Of a DNA stretch of 64,000 nucleotides, positions 18,456-28,937 are shown piece by piece. The notes under the pieces are model-generated. The model was not told where the DNA came from, did no database searches, and was given only the letters and a program-made list of their open reading frames with translations. Where the stretch lies: positions 124,001 to 188,000 of the forward strand of contig CAVSDW010000019.1 in NCBI GenBank assembly GCA_963726665.1. Direction: 5' to 3'. The stretch is from RPQJ01 sp963726665 (GTDB taxonomy: Bacteria > Pseudomonadota > Gammaproteobacteria > Steroidobacterales > Steroidobacteraceae). The first letter of the stretch is position 1. Every line of letters begins with the position of its first letter. A program made the position numbers and the translations under genes.

Positions 18456-19618
18456 TCAGCCGCGCTTGCCGATCGCCACGAACTCCCGGTCTTCCGGCCC
18501 GGTGTAGTTGGCGCTCGGGCGGATGATCTTGCCGTCGATGCGCTGCTCGATCACGTGCGCGGCCCAGCCCGTGGTGCGCGAGATCACGAACAGCGGCGTG
18601 AACATCGCCGTCGGCACGCCCATCATGTGGTACGAGACGGCGCTGAACCAGTCGAGGTTCGGGAACATCTTCTTGATGTCCCACATCACGCTCTCGAGCC
18701 GCTCGGCGATGGCGTACATCTTCATGTCGCCCGCTTCCTTCGAGAGCACGCGCGCGACTTCCTTGATCACCTTGTTGCGCGGATCACCGATCGTGTAGAC
18801 CGGGTGGCCGAAGCCGATGATCACTTCCTTCGCCTCGACGCGCCGGCGGATGTCCGCCTCGGCCTCGTCCGGGTTCTCGTAGCGCTTCTGCACCTCGAAG
18901 GCGACTTCGTTCGCGCCGCCGTGCTTCGGCCCGCGCAACGCGCCGATCGCGCCGGTGATGCAGGAATACATGTCGGAGCCGGTGCCCGCGATCACGCGCG
19001 CGGTGAACGTGGAAGCGTTGAATTCGTGCTCGGCATAGAGGTTGAGCGACACGTGCATCGCCTTGACCCAGGACTCCGGCGGCGGACGCCGGTGCAGCAG
19101 GTGCAGGAAGTGGCCGCCGACGGTGTCGTCGTCCGTCTCGACGTCGATGCGCTGGCCCGAGTGGCTGCAGTGGTACCAGTAGCAGAGCATCGAGCCGAAG
19201 CTGGCGATCAGCCGGTCGGCGATGTCGCGCGCGCCGGCGGTGTTGTGATCGTCCTTCTCGGGCAGCGCGCAGCCGAGTGCCGAGGCGCCGGTGCGCAGCA
19301 CGTCCATCGGGTGGCTCGCGGCCGGCAGTGCCTCGAGCGCGGCGCGCACCGGCAGCCGGCAGGCCGCGCAGCCGTCTTCAGCTTCGCCTTGTAGCCGTCG
19401 AGTTCCGCCTGGTTCGGCAGCTTGCCGTGCACGAGCAGGTAGGCCACCTCCTCGAATTCGCAGTCGTCCGCAAGGTCGAGGATGTCGTAGCCGCGGTAAT
19501 GAAGGTCGTTGCCGCTGCGGCCGACGGTGCAGAGGGCGGTGTTTCCGGCGGTGACTCCGGACAATGCGACGGATTTCTTGGGCTTGAAGCCGGTGGCGGG
19601 GGTTGTGTCCGTGCTCAT
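18456..19618 (-). CDS. prpC: 2-methylcitrate synthase, frame interrupted once
   Basis: PrpC condenses propionyl-CoA with oxaloacetate. The ATG at 19618 gives MSTDTTPATGFKPKKSVALS and LHYRGYDI. Near 19365 one base is missing; the remaining 297 residues continue in a second frame with the citrate-synthase motifs MYSCITGAIGALRGPKHGG and GFGHPVY. The restored protein has about 387 residues, the PrpC length. I favour PrpC over citrate synthase GltA because of the neighbours prpB, acnD and prpF and the short N-terminus. It starts 64 bp after prpB and ends 5 bp before acnD. Confidence 0.9.
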
Positions 19619-19682
19619 GGTTCGCTGCTCGTCACTGTGAATGTGGTTGCGTCGCCTCGCCCGATCCGCGAGGCACTTGTCG

Positions 19683-20576
19683 CTACTTGTCGGCGCCCTC
19701 GCGGCTGAAGAGCTCATCGAGCTTGCGCTCGTAGTCGTGGTAGCCGAGCACGTCGTAGAGCTCGGTCCGGGTCTGCATGCGGTCCAGCACGCTCTTCTGC
19801 GTGCCCTCGTGACGGATCGCGCTGTAGACGGCCTCGGCAGCCTTCGACATGGCGCGGAACGCGGAGAGCGGATAGAGCACCAGCTGCACCCCCGCGGTCG
19901 CGAGCTCGGCGACGGTGAAGAGCGGCGTCTTGCCGAACTCGGTGATGTTGGCGAGCACCGGCACCTTAACGGTGGCGGTGAACTGGTGGTATTCGTCGAG
20001 GGTCGTGAGCGCCTCGGCGAAGATCATGTCAGCACCTGCTTCAACGTACCTGCAGGCCCGGTCGATCGCGGCCTGCTGGCCCTCGACCGCGTGCGCGTCG
20101 GTGCGCGCCATGATCACGAACTGCCCGTCGGTGCGGCCGTCCACCGCGGCCCTGATGCGATCCACCATTTCCTCGCAGGAGACCAGTGCCTTGCCCGGGC
20201 GGTGACCGCAGCGCTTGGCCTGCACCTGGTCCTCGAGGTGGCAACCCGCGGCGCCAGAGCGGACCAGGTCGGCGATGGTGCGCGAAATGTTGAAAGCGGC
20301 GCCCCAGCCGGTGTCGGCATCGACGAGCAGCGGCAGGTCGCTCGCCGAGGAAATCCGCCGGACGTCCTCGCAGACGTCGTTCAGGCTGGTGATGCCGAGG
20401 TCGGGCAGGCCGAAGGACGCGTTCGCCACACCGGCGCCCGAGAGGTACAGCGCCCGGAACCCCGCCCGCTCGGCCAGCAGCGCGCTGAAGGCATTGACCG
20501 TGCCAACGACCTGCAGCGGCCGTTCGGCGGCCAGGGCGGCCCGGAGCCGGGCACCGGCGGAGGCGGATATGGTCAT
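19683..20576 (-). CDS. prpB: 2-methylisocitrate lyase
   Basis: PrpB cleaves 2-methylisocitrate to pyruvate and succinate, the last step of the methylcitrate cycle. The 297-residue protein has the isocitrate-lyase superfamily signature KRCGH (in QAKRCGHRPGKAL) and the substrate loop DADTGWG. The ATG at 20576 was chosen because the conserved domain begins shortly after (MTISASAGARLRAAL); a longer frame upstream overlaps the divergent gene. It is the first gene of the prp operon; no prpR-type regulator is beside it. Confidence 0.95.
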   Translation of the reverse strand: MTISASAGARLRAALAAERPLQVVGTVNAFSALLAERAGFRALYLSGAGVANASFGLPDLGITSLNDVCEDVRRISSASDLPLLVDADTGWGAAFNISRTIADLVRSGAAGCHLEDQVQAKRCGHRPGKALVSCEEMVDRIRAAVDGRTDGQFVIMARTDAHAVEGQQAAIDRACRYVEAGADMIFAEALTTLDEYHQFTATVKVPVLANITEFGKTPLFTVAELATAGVQLVLYPLSAFRAMSKAAEAVYSAIRHEGTQKSVLDRMQTRTELYDVLGYHDYERKLDELFSREGADK

Positions 20577-20682
20577 GGCTGGACCCTTTTTCGCAGCGCA
20601 GGATGGGCTGGGAATGATACCGCAGACGGCGCGGTGGGTGATCGGGTTCGGCCCGACGGGTAGCATGCCGCCGGGGGGAACC

Positions 20683-21120
20683 ATGCGTTACTTCGAAGAC
20701 ATCGAAATCGGTTGGTCGCAGACGGCGGGCGTCCACGAACTGCGGCCCGAGGACATCATGGCGTTCGCGCGTCAGTGGGATCCCCAGCCCTGGCACGTGG
20801 ACGTCGAGGCTGCAGAGCGCTCGCCCATGAAGGGCCTCACGGCGTCGAGCGTCCACAGCTACGCCGTTGCGGCGCTGTTGCTGAATCGGATGGAGCCCGT
20901 CGCGGGCATCGCCTCGATCAAGCACGAGATCGAGATGCCGAACCCCGCTCGCCCCGGCGACCAGCTCACGCTGACCGTGATCTACGTCGACAAGCGCCTG
21001 TCGGAATCCAAGCCGGACCGCGGGCTCGTCACGTTCGACGGCGTGCTCGCCAACCAGCACGGCACGGTGGTACTCAAGCTTCGATCACTGGTGATGGTCA
21101 AGACGCGATCAGTGGCATGA
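20683..21120 (+). CDS. MaoC-like (hotdog-fold) acyl-CoA dehydratase
   Basis: The 145-residue protein is a single-hotdog MaoC-family member. The hydratase-type motif is DPQPWHVD (residues about 31-38), preceded by MAFARQW and followed by the glycine-rich turn GLTASSVHSYA. Such enzymes hydrate enoyl-CoA or act in fatty-acid-like pathways. The ATG at 20683 has GGGGGGAA just upstream. It is divergent from prpB, and its stop overlaps the next gene's start (ATGA at 21117). The substrate is not evident; context points to short-chain acyl-CoA metabolism. Confidence 0.85.
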   Translation: MRYFEDIEIGWSQTAGVHELRPEDIMAFARQWDPQPWHVDVEAAERSPMKGLTASSVHSYAVAALLLNRMEPVAGIASIKHEIEMPNPARPGDQLTLTVIYVDKRLSESKPDRGLVTFDGVLANQHGTVVLKLRSLVMVKTRSVA

Positions 21121-22133
21121 GCCGCGCGACCGGGCTCTTGCGGCGTGGGCTCCGGCTGCTCGCGGCATCGGCTTGCCTGCTGCTTCCATTGCTGGTCGCG
21201 GCCGGCACAGCTCCCGCGGCGAACGGCTTCGTCGTCCCGGCCTGGGCCTATCCCGGCAATCCGCCGGCCGGCGCCGTGCCCGCCCCGGCGACCGACGACA
21301 CCGCTCCGCTGCACGTGCCGGGCAGCACGGCCGCGTACACCCGCGCCGAGGTGAAGGACCTCTTCGCGCCGCCGGACTGGTATCCCGACGATCACCCGCC
21401 GATGCCGGAAGTCGTCGCGCACGGGCGCAGGCCGTCCGTGTACGCCTGCGCCTACTGCCACCTGCCGGACGGCGGCGGGCGGCCCGAAAACGCGCCGGTG
21501 GCGGGCTTGCCTGCCGCGTACATCGTCCAGCAGGTCCGCGACATCGCGAGTGGCGCAAGACACAGCGCCTGGGACGGGCCGTACCTCCCGTCGGACCTGA
21601 TGCGCAAGGGCGCCGAGAACGCGAGCGAGGTCGAGATCGCCGAAGCGGCCGCGTATTTTTCGTCACTGCGCCTCGCGCGTCGCGTGGAGATCGTGGAGGC
21701 CGAACGGGTGCCGGTCACGCACGCCGCGGGCTGGCTCTACGTGAGGACCGAAGGCGCGGGCGACGAGCCGCTTGGCGAGCGCATCGTGGAAATGGCGCGC
21801 GATGCGGAGCGACATGAATTGCGCGATCCGAAAAACGGGGCCATCGCGTACGTCCCGCCGGGCAGCATCGCACGCGGAGGGCAGCTCGTGGTTTCGGGCG
21901 CGGGCGGTCGAACCCTCCCCTGCGGCGGCTGCCACGGTGCGGATCTCCGCGGCGTCGGACTGATCCCGCCGATTGCAGGGCGGTCGCCAACTTACCTGCT
22001 GCGCCAGCTCCTCGCCTTCAGGACGGGCACGCGCTCGACTCCGGCTGGGCAGCCCATGCAGGCCGTCGTGGCGAGCCTGGAGTTGAACGACATGATCTCG
22101 ATCGCGGCGTACGTGGGGTCGCGGGAACCCTGA
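21117..22133 (+). CDS. Diheme cytochrome c, exported
   Basis: The 338-residue protein begins with a signal peptide (hydrophobic run LLAASACLLLPLLVAAG, residues 14-30). It contains two c-type haem sites: CAYCH at 111-115 and CGGCH at 269-273. Each half resembles a class I cytochrome c domain, with LPAAYIVQQVRDIASG and TYLLRQLLAFRTGTR following the haem sites as in c4-type proteins. The start codon overlaps the stop of the MaoC-like gene (ATGA), implying coupled translation. Role: periplasmic electron carrier or a subunit of a dehydrogenase; no enzyme partner is seen. Confidence 0.88.
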   Translation: MSRATGLLRRGLRLLAASACLLLPLLVAAGTAPAANGFVVPAWAYPGNPPAGAVPAPATDDTAPLHVPGSTAAYTRAEVKDLFAPPDWYPDDHPPMPEVVAHGRRPSVYACAYCHLPDGGGRPENAPVAGLPAAYIVQQVRDIASGARHSAWDGPYLPSDLMRKGAENASEVEIAEAAAYFSSLRLARRVEIVEAERVPVTHAAGWLYVRTEGAGDEPLGERIVEMARDAERHELRDPKNGAIAYVPPGSIARGGQLVVSGAGGRTLPCGGCHGADLRGVGLIPPIAGRSPTYLLRQLLAFRTGTRSTPAGQPMQAVVASLELNDMISIAAYVGSREP

Positions 22134-22190
22134 CCGGGTACGAGACCTGCCGAGCACCTGGTGCGATCCCAGGGCGCGCCGACGCAACGG

Positions 22191-22815
22191 CTAGTCGGGA
22201 TCCCGCACGAGTTCGTCGAGCTCGCCGCAGCCTGCGGCGCCCAGCGAGTCCCTGACTCCGGCGCGATCCTCTGCGGACCGGTTCTGGCTGGCCTTGAACT
22301 TGCCCACGAGATCGGTGATCTCGATCTCGAAGCCGACGATGGCGCGGAGCATCGCGCGCACGTAGTCGTCCGGCGCATCCGCCACCGACCACGGGTCCTG
22401 CCGCGGGCCTTCGAAGTGATCGGTGAGTTTCGACACCAGCGCGTGCAGCCGCGCCTCGTCCTCGAAAAATCGAATCCGGCCGCGCGCGTGCACGACGGCG
22501 TAGTTCCAGGTGGGAACGACCTTGCCGTCCTCGTGCTTCGACGGATAGCTGGACGGTGAAACGTACGCATCCGCGCCGTGGAAGACGACCAGCACTTCCG
22601 CGTCATCCGCGGTTGTGCGCCACAGCGGATTGGCCCGTGCGACGTGCCCCTGCAGCGTTCCATGCGGCCCCTGGTTCGGGATGAGCAGCATCGGCACGTG
22701 GTCCGCAACGGGCGCCCCGTTCGCGGTGGTCACCAGCATGCCGAGCGGGTGCCGCTCGATGAAATCGTGGAGTACCTCGGTTCGCCGCTCGCTGAAAGTG
22801 CGGAGGCAGATACAT
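22191..22815 (-). CDS. PaiB-like FMN-binding protein, frame interrupted once
   Basis: The PaiB family (FMN-binding split barrel) occurs as negative regulators or oxidase-like proteins. The family start MYLPPHF is at 22815 in one frame; the next residues SERRTEVLHDFIERHPLGML and the rest (PVADHVPMLLIPNQGPHGTL, then WNYAVVHARGRIRFFED) are in another. Removing one T from the TTT run near 22796 joins them into a 207-residue protein of normal length. A homopolymer error is likely. The next in-frame ATG (22739) would lack 25 residues of the barrel. It starts 38 bp after the stop of the TPR gene upstream on the same strand and converges with the cytochrome c gene. Confidence 0.85.
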
Positions 22816-22853
22816 CCGGGTGCGCCCGCGGTTGAGCTGGTACGTCCTGGCGG

Positions 22854-25061
22854 TTACTTGCGCAACGGGCCCAGGTCGAGCGGCGCGTCCTTGCGGTCGC
22901 GCGGCGAGTTCGGCGCGCTGGCGCGCCATGTCGCGCTCGATGTCGGCGAAAACGGCTTTGAATTCGGGCTCGTTGCGGATCGAGGCGAGCGCCGGATCGA
23001 GGTCGCGGTAGTAACGCCAGTTGGGACCGCGCCAACCTGCCTTTTCCGCCTCGCGCAGGGCTGCCAGTCCCTGCGCCGTTATCGCCGCGCAGTGCATGTA
23101 TCGAGGCGTCGGCAATCCCGTAGCCCCCAAGGCCCATTCGTGGCATGTCGCGAATTGTGCTCGCGCTGCGTTCGAGCAGCACTTTGGCCTGCTCGCTCTC
23201 GCCGTTCCGGAGGAGGAGGGGCACGGCTTCGATCGCGAACCAGACCGTGTACGCGTCGACCGTCGGCTGCGCAGTCTCGAACAGCTCCGGATAGGCCTTC
23301 TTGTACATGCCAAGCGGCGTCCGGAAATCGCCTTGCTCCAGGTACAGGCTGGCGAGAAAGGCGAGTGCCAGTTGACTGCGCGGGTCGAGCGCAAGGCCGA
23401 CGCGCAGGCACTTCATCGCCGCATCGCGCTCGCCCTTGAGCATGGGCACAAGGCAAGGAACGGTGTTCGAATAAGGCTCCTTCGGCCAGCGCTTTCTGGT
23501 TTCGATTGCCGTTCGCTCCGCGCGCGCTTCATCGCCGATGTCGAGGTAGCCGAGGAAGCGCAGGGTCGAGTAATCGGGCCGGCCGGGATCCAGCTGGCTC
23601 GCCTTCTCGAGGAGCGGCAGCCCATCCGCGAGCCTTCCGTACGAGTCTATCCACAGCCACCCCAGGAATCCGTACGCCGGCGCAAACGACGGGTCGATTT
23701 CGATGGCCCTGCGGAAGCTCGCTTCGGCATCCTCGAAGCGCCCCGCCGAGTCCAGCATGATCGCGAGACTCGTATTCACGATCGCCGACAACGGATCCAG
23801 CGCGACAGCGGCCCTCATTTCAGCGATCGCCTCTTCGTGCCGACCATGGTTATTGAGGAATTCCCCGTACCACTGGCGACCGGTGGCGTAGTTCGGATTG
23901 AGCCCGATGGCGCGGCGGAACATCTCGGCGGCACGGTCGAACTGCTCCCGGCCTTCGGCGATGCTCGCGGCCGACGTCCATGCTTCGCCGAGTCCCGGGT
24001 CGATCGCGAGCGCACTTGCGACGGCTCGGTCGGCCCTGGCGTAGGCCTCCTGCTTCGAGACGCCACCGTATACGGTCTGCAGCAGCAGCGCTTCCGCGAG
24101 CCCGACGTACGCCAGCGCGAACCGGGGATCCTGTTCGATGGCCTTTTCGAAGAAAACCCGCGCCTCGGTTAAGGCCTCGCTCGAGCGTTTCGCCTGTCGC
24201 TGCCGGCCGAGCTGGTAGGACTCCCACGCTGCGAGGTCCTGCGTCGGCACGGCCTTCGCGCGAGCCCGCTCGTCCGGTGTCAGCGCAGCCTTGAGCGCGC
24301 CCGCGATCGCCGCGGCGACTTCGCTCTGGATGGCGAAGATATTGGCGGCCGTGAGCTCGCGATCATAGCTCTCGGCCCAGAGGTGCGCATCGGTGCCGGC
24401 GTCGATCAACTGCACGTTGATGCGCACGCGATTGCCTGCGCGCTGCACCCCACCCTCCAGGATGCTTTTCACCCCGAGCTGCTCGGCGATCGTCTTCGTC
24501 GGGAGCCTGGTGTCGCGAAACTGCTCGACCGACGTGCGCGAAATGACCTTGAGCGCGCTCACCTTCGAGAGCTGAGTCAGGATGTCGTCGTGGATGCCGT
24601 CGACGAAGTACGCGTCCTGGTGCTCGTCGCTCCGATTCTCGAACGGCAGCACCGCGATCGAGGGTCGGGCGTCGGCCGGCGTTGCCGCGGACGCTGGCAG
24701 GGCGACCGCCGGCGCCGCGGCTGGAGACGGCGAGGCTGGCACCCTGGTAGCGCCAGAAAATGCCGCCCCCGAGCAGGAACAACAGCGTGAGGATCGCGAG
24801 CTCCATGCGCGTGACGCGCTGGTACCCACGGTCACCGTGGTACCAGGCAAGCACGAGGGTGACAGGCAGGCCGATCAGGAGTGCGAGCGTGGTCAGCTGC
24901 TGGAACTGGCGCGGCCAGTCGAAGGTGCTGCTGACATACGCGAGGCCCTGCAGGAAACCCCAAGCCCCTGCCGCATAGACGATGCCCCACTGCACCACCT
25001 TTCGGCGGCGCAGCTTCCCCCAGGCACCCTCGTCCCCGCGCGCTGCCAGCGTGTCGCTCAC
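22854..25061 (-). pseudogene. Membrane-anchored FlgO-like/TPR protein 1, frame interrupted three times
   Basis: The GTG at 25061 opens MSDTLAARGDEGAWGKLRRR, followed by three hydrophobic segments (residues about 25-110). After a shift near 24740 comes SIAVLPFENRSDEHQDAYF, the start of a FlgO/TolB-N-like domain, ending around LWAESYDREL. At least seven TPR-like repeats follow (for example RAIEIDPSFAPAYGFLGWLW). Two further shifts, near 23085 and 22900, are needed to reach RKDAPLDLGPLRK and the stop at 22854. Every shift equals one extra base. The restored protein is about 735 residues. Similar proteins often carry an N-terminal adenylate-cyclase or DNA-binding domain; here there are only membrane segments. 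Function unknown. Confidence 0.7.
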
Positions 25062-25169
25062 CGTTGCCCCCTGTCAGGGGCAGTGTAGCCGGATCCGATC
25101 GGCCCGGTCGCGCAGCAGCCGCAACGGACCTCGTAGATCACTTTCATCGTTCCCCGGACGACGTCGCGT

Positions 25170-27022
25170 TCAAGCACGTCGACGCACTGACTTAATTGCC
25201 TGTTCTCGAGCGACTACTGCTTCGGCACCGCTGATGTCGAACTTGATCGCCGCGAGCTGCTCGGGCGCGAGCCCCAGCCTGCGCAACAGCGGCAACCAGC
25301 GCGGATCCTTGTGCAACGGAGCAAACGTCGGGAAGATCGCCATCGCTCCCACGTCGATGTCATGTATCCGGTCGGCCTTGTCCAGCATCTCGAAGGCCCC
25401 ATCGAGGTCGCCGCGATAGGTCATTACGACCGCCGTGGAGAACGGCTTCGTATCCGGGTATTTCTTCATCATCTCCGCAAACGCGGCGTCCGACTCGGCT
25501 TTCCGACCGAGGACCTGGTATGCCATCGCAAGACCGCCCAGGCGGTACACCTCGATGGGCTCCTTCTGGAATTCCGCCAGCGCTGCCTCCGCCTCGCCCT
25601 TCTGGAGCAGCACGCTGCCCAGCGCCGTGCGCTCCCACCCGGCATCCGGCGCCAGGCTCAGCAACTTGCGGTAGGCGGCGATGGACTCGTCGAGCTGGCC
25701 GTTGTAGCGGTACGCAAGACCCAGGTCATCGTAGCCCTCGATCGCTCACCGGATCATGAGCAACCTTGTACTCGCCGAGAGCGATGGCGAGATCCAGCCG
25801 GCCGAGACGGCGGGCGACTGCAGCGGCGATGCCGATGATATCGATGTTGGCCGGATCCAGCGCCAGGCCCCGTTCCAGGTGCTGCACCGCCGCTGGGTAA
25901 TCCCGTCCGATGATCGCGTCGAAGATGGCCTGGGTCCCATACGCAGGCGCGAAGGACGGGTCGTGCTCGAGCGCTTTCTGGATGGCCTCTTTGCCGAGCG
26001 GGAATCCCTGGTCGATCGTCAGCACGCCGAGGTCCATCTGCCCGAAGTAGGCGACCGCCAAACCGTCCCACGCCGGCGCATAGGCTGGGTCGATCCCCAG
26101 GGCCTGCTTATAGAGCGCGATCGCCTGCTCCAGCGAAGCGGCGCTGTACTGTCGGCTCAATTCGCGCGCCTGCAGGAAAAGCGCGTAGGCCTTTGGATCC
26201 GTGACCCGTGCCTTCGGCGCCGCCCCTAGCAGCGTGACCTTCAGCTGCTCGACGACGGCCGCAGCGATCTCGTCCTGCACCGTAAACACGTCGGTCATCG
26301 TGCGGTCGTAGGTCTGCGACCAGAGATGCGAGCTGTCCGATGCCCTGATCAACTGCGCGGTGATGCGCAGCTTATCGCCGGACTTGCGCACGCTGCCTTC
26401 GAGCACGTTGGCGACCTTGAGCTTCTGCGCGATCTCCGCGATGTCCGCCTCCTTGCCCTTGAAGGAGAACGAGGAGGTGCGGGCGATCACGCGAAGCTGC
26501 GGAACTTTTGCGAGCAGGTTCAGCAGCTCTTCCGAGATGCCGTCGGCGAAGTATTCCTGGTCCTTGCCGGCGCTCATGTCCACGAACGGCAGCACGGCGA
26601 CGGAGCGATCCACGCCAGCCGTCGACGGCGCCGGTACCCGGCGTCGCCCTCGCCACCACCGTCATGCGCGTCTCGGAGGCCGGCCGGAATTCGTGGAAGG
26701 CGAATAGCCCGATCGCAAGCACGAGCAGCGCGATGATCACGACGTCGAGGCGGCGGGCCGTATGGTGCGTGACGGACGCCGAGGGATCGACTTCGCTCTC
26801 ACGCCTGATGCCTTCGGGCGTGAGCTCGTAGATCCACGCGAACATCACCACGAACGGAAAGCCGATCACGCCGATCCACAGGACGACCGGCCCGACCCAC
26901 TCCGGCAGGTGCAGCATCGGCGCCACGGTCGCGGTGACCTGCGTGACGATCCAGCCGAGCGCCAGGTAGGCGATGCCCACCCTGAAGACGTTACGGCGCT
27001 TGAGTTCGGCGATCAGGGACAT
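25170..27022 (-). pseudogene. Membrane-anchored FlgO-like/TPR protein 2, frame interrupted twice
   Basis: A paralogue of the gene downstream. The ATG at 27022 gives MSLIAELKRRNVFRVGIAYL, a basic head with membrane helices (to about residue 120). After one extra base near 26630 comes RSVAVLPFVDMSAGKDQEYF and the FlgO-like domain to LWSQTYDRTM. TPR repeats (LYKQALGIDPAYAPAWDGLA) run to 25740, where a second extra base separates them from GYDDLGLAYRYNGQLDESIA and the last repeats. The restored length is about 617 residues. It begins 4 bp after the cysNC stop, so it is probably in the acuI-cysD-cysNC transcript. Role unknown. Confidence 0.7.
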
Positions 27023-27026
27023 CTGT

Positions 27027-28937
27027 TTAACCCGCCGGCCCCAGCATCCCCGCCTTGCGCAGCTCCTCGACGATCGCAGTCGCCGAATCCGCGGCCGGCG
27101 TGTGCGTCGTGTCGATGTAGATCTCCGGCTTCTCCGGCGGCTCGTACGGCGAGTCGATGCCGGTGAAGTTCTTGAGCTCCCCGCGACGCGCCTTGCCATA
27201 GAGGCCCTTCACGTCGCGCGCCTCGGCCACCGCGAGCGGCGTGTCCACGTGCACTTCGAAGAACTCCTGCGGCTCGAAGAGCGCGCGCGCCATGCGCCGC
27301 TCCGCCCGGAACGGCGAAATGAAGGACACCAGGACGATCAGTCCCGCGTCCGTCATGAGCTTCGCGACTTCCGCGACGCGCCGGATGTTCTCGACGCGAT
27401 CGGTGTCGGTGAAGCCGAGGTCGCGGTTCAGGCCATGGCGCACGTTGTCACCGTCGAGGAGATACGTGTGCCGCCCCAGTGACAGGAGCTGCTTCTCCAC
27501 CAGGTTCGCGATCGTCGACTTGCCGGCGCCGGAGAGGCCGGTGAGCCACAGCACGCAGGCCTTCTGGCCCTTCTGTGCGGCGCGCGCCGCCTTGTGCACG
27601 TCGACCGCCTGCCAGTGGATGTTCTGCGAGCGGCGCAGCGCGAAGTGGATGAGTCCGGCACCGACCGTGGCGTTGGTCATCCGGTCGATGAGGATGAACC
27701 CGCCGGTGTCGCGATTCTCCACGTAGGGATCGAACGCGACCGGCTGGTCGAGGGACAGGTTGCAGACCCCGATCTCGTTCAGCTCGAGCTTCTTGGCCGC
27801 AAGGTGCTCGAGCGTGTTGACGTTCACCTTGTACTTGGGCTCGGTGATCGTCGCAGACACCTGCCTGGTGCCGATCTTCATCCAGTAAGGGCGCCCGGGC
27901 AGCATCGGCTCGTCCGCCATCCAGATGATGGTGACGTCGAACTGGTCGGCGACACCGGGCGGCGACTTCGTCGTCGCGAGCACGTCGCCGCGGCTCACGT
28001 CGACCTCGTCCTCGAGCGTGACGGTGACGGCCTGCCCGGCGACCGCGCGGTCCAGATCTCCGTCCATCGTGACGATGCGCGCCACGCGGCTCTCGCGCCC
28101 GGAGGGCAGCACGCGCACTTTCTCCCCCGGTGACAGCGTGCCGCCCACGAGCGTGCCCGCGAAGCCGCGGAAGTCGAGGTTCGGGCGGTTCACCCACTGC
28201 ACCGGCATGCGGAACGGCTGCTGCTGGACCCGGTCTTCGATCTCGACGGTCTCGAGGTAGCCCATGAGCGTCGGCCCGTGGTACCAGGGCGTGTGCTCGC
28301 TCGGGTCCTTGATGTTGTCGCCCCGGAGGCCCGACACCGGGATCGCGACGACGTCGGTGAGCTCGATCTGCCTCGCGAACTCGCGGTACTCGGACACGAT
28401 GGCGTCGAAGGTCTGGTGCGAAAAGCCCACGAGGTCCATCTTGTTGATCGCGAGCACCACCTTGCGGATGCCGATCAGCGACACGAGGTAGCTGTGGCGT
28501 CGTGTCTGCGTGAGCACGCCCTTGCGCGCGTCGATCAGGATCACGGCGAGGTCGGCGGTGGAGGCGCCGGTCACCATGTTGCGCGTGTACTGCTCGTGCC
28601 CCGGCGTATCCGCGACGATGAACTTGCGCTTGTCGGTCGAGAAGAAGCGGTAGGCCACGTCGATGGTGATGCCCTGCTCGCGCTCCGCGGCGAGCCCGTC
28701 CACCAGCAGCGCGAAGTCGAGCTCGCCGCCCTGCGTGCCGACCTTCTTCGAGTCGGCCTCGAGCGCCGCGAGCTGGTCCTCGAAGATCATCTTCGAGTCG
28801 TAGAGCAGCCGCCCGATCAGCGTCGACTTGCCGTCGTCCACGCTGCCGCAGGTGATGAACCTGAGCAGGCTCTTGTGCTCGTGCTGGTGCAGGTAGGCCT
28901 CGATGTCCTGCCCGATGAGATCGGAGACGTGAGCCAT
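27027..28937 (-). CDS. cysNC: Bifunctional sulfate adenylyltransferase large subunit / APS kinase
   Basis: CysN is the GTPase that drives ATP-sulfurylase; the fused CysC phosphorylates APS to PAPS. The 636-residue protein has the GTPase P-loop GSVDDGKST at 31-39 with DTPGHEQYTRNM and NKMDLVGF downstream, EF-Tu-like barrels to about residue 440, and a second P-loop GLSGAGKST at 467-475 opening the APS kinase domain with DGDNVRHGLNRDLGF. The start shares one base with the cysD stop (TGATG). In many bacteria CysC is separate; the fusion is well known. Confidence 0.97.
   Translation of the reverse strand: MAHVSDLIGQDIEAYLHQHEHKSLLRFITCGSVDDGKSTLIGRLLYDSKMIFEDQLAALEADSKKVGTQGGELDFALLVDGLAAEREQGITIDVAYRFFSTDKRKFIVADTPGHEQYTRNMVTGASTADLAVILIDARKGVLTQTRRHSYLVSLIGIRKVVLAINKMDLVGFSHQTFDAIVSEYREFARQIELTDVVAIPVSGLRGDNIKDPSEHTPWYHGPTLMGYLETVEIEDRVQQQPFRMPVQWVNRPNLDFRGFAGTLVGGTLSPGEKVRVLPSGRESRVARIVTMDGDLDRAVAGQAVTVTLEDEVDVSRGDVLATTKSPPGVADQFDVTIIWMADEPMLPGRPYWMKIGTRQVSATITEPKYKVNVNTLEHLAAKKLELNEIGVCNLSLDQPVAFDPYVENRDTGGFILIDRMTNATVGAGLIHFALRRSQNIHWQAVDVHKAARAAQKGQKACVLWLTGLSGAGKSTIANLVEKQLLSLGRHTYLLDGDNVRHGLNRDLGFTDTDRVENIRRVAEVAKLMTDAGLIVLVSFISPFRAERRMARALFEPQEFFEVHVDTPLAVAEARDVKGLYGKARRGELKNFTGIDSPYEPPEKPEIYIDTTHTPAADSATAIVEELRKAGMLGPAG

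Noticed and set aside
18456..19618. Citrate synthase gltA instead of prpC.
   Set aside because: The surrounding prpB, acnD and prpF, and the short N-terminus without the NADH-binding extension, favour 2-methylcitrate synthase.
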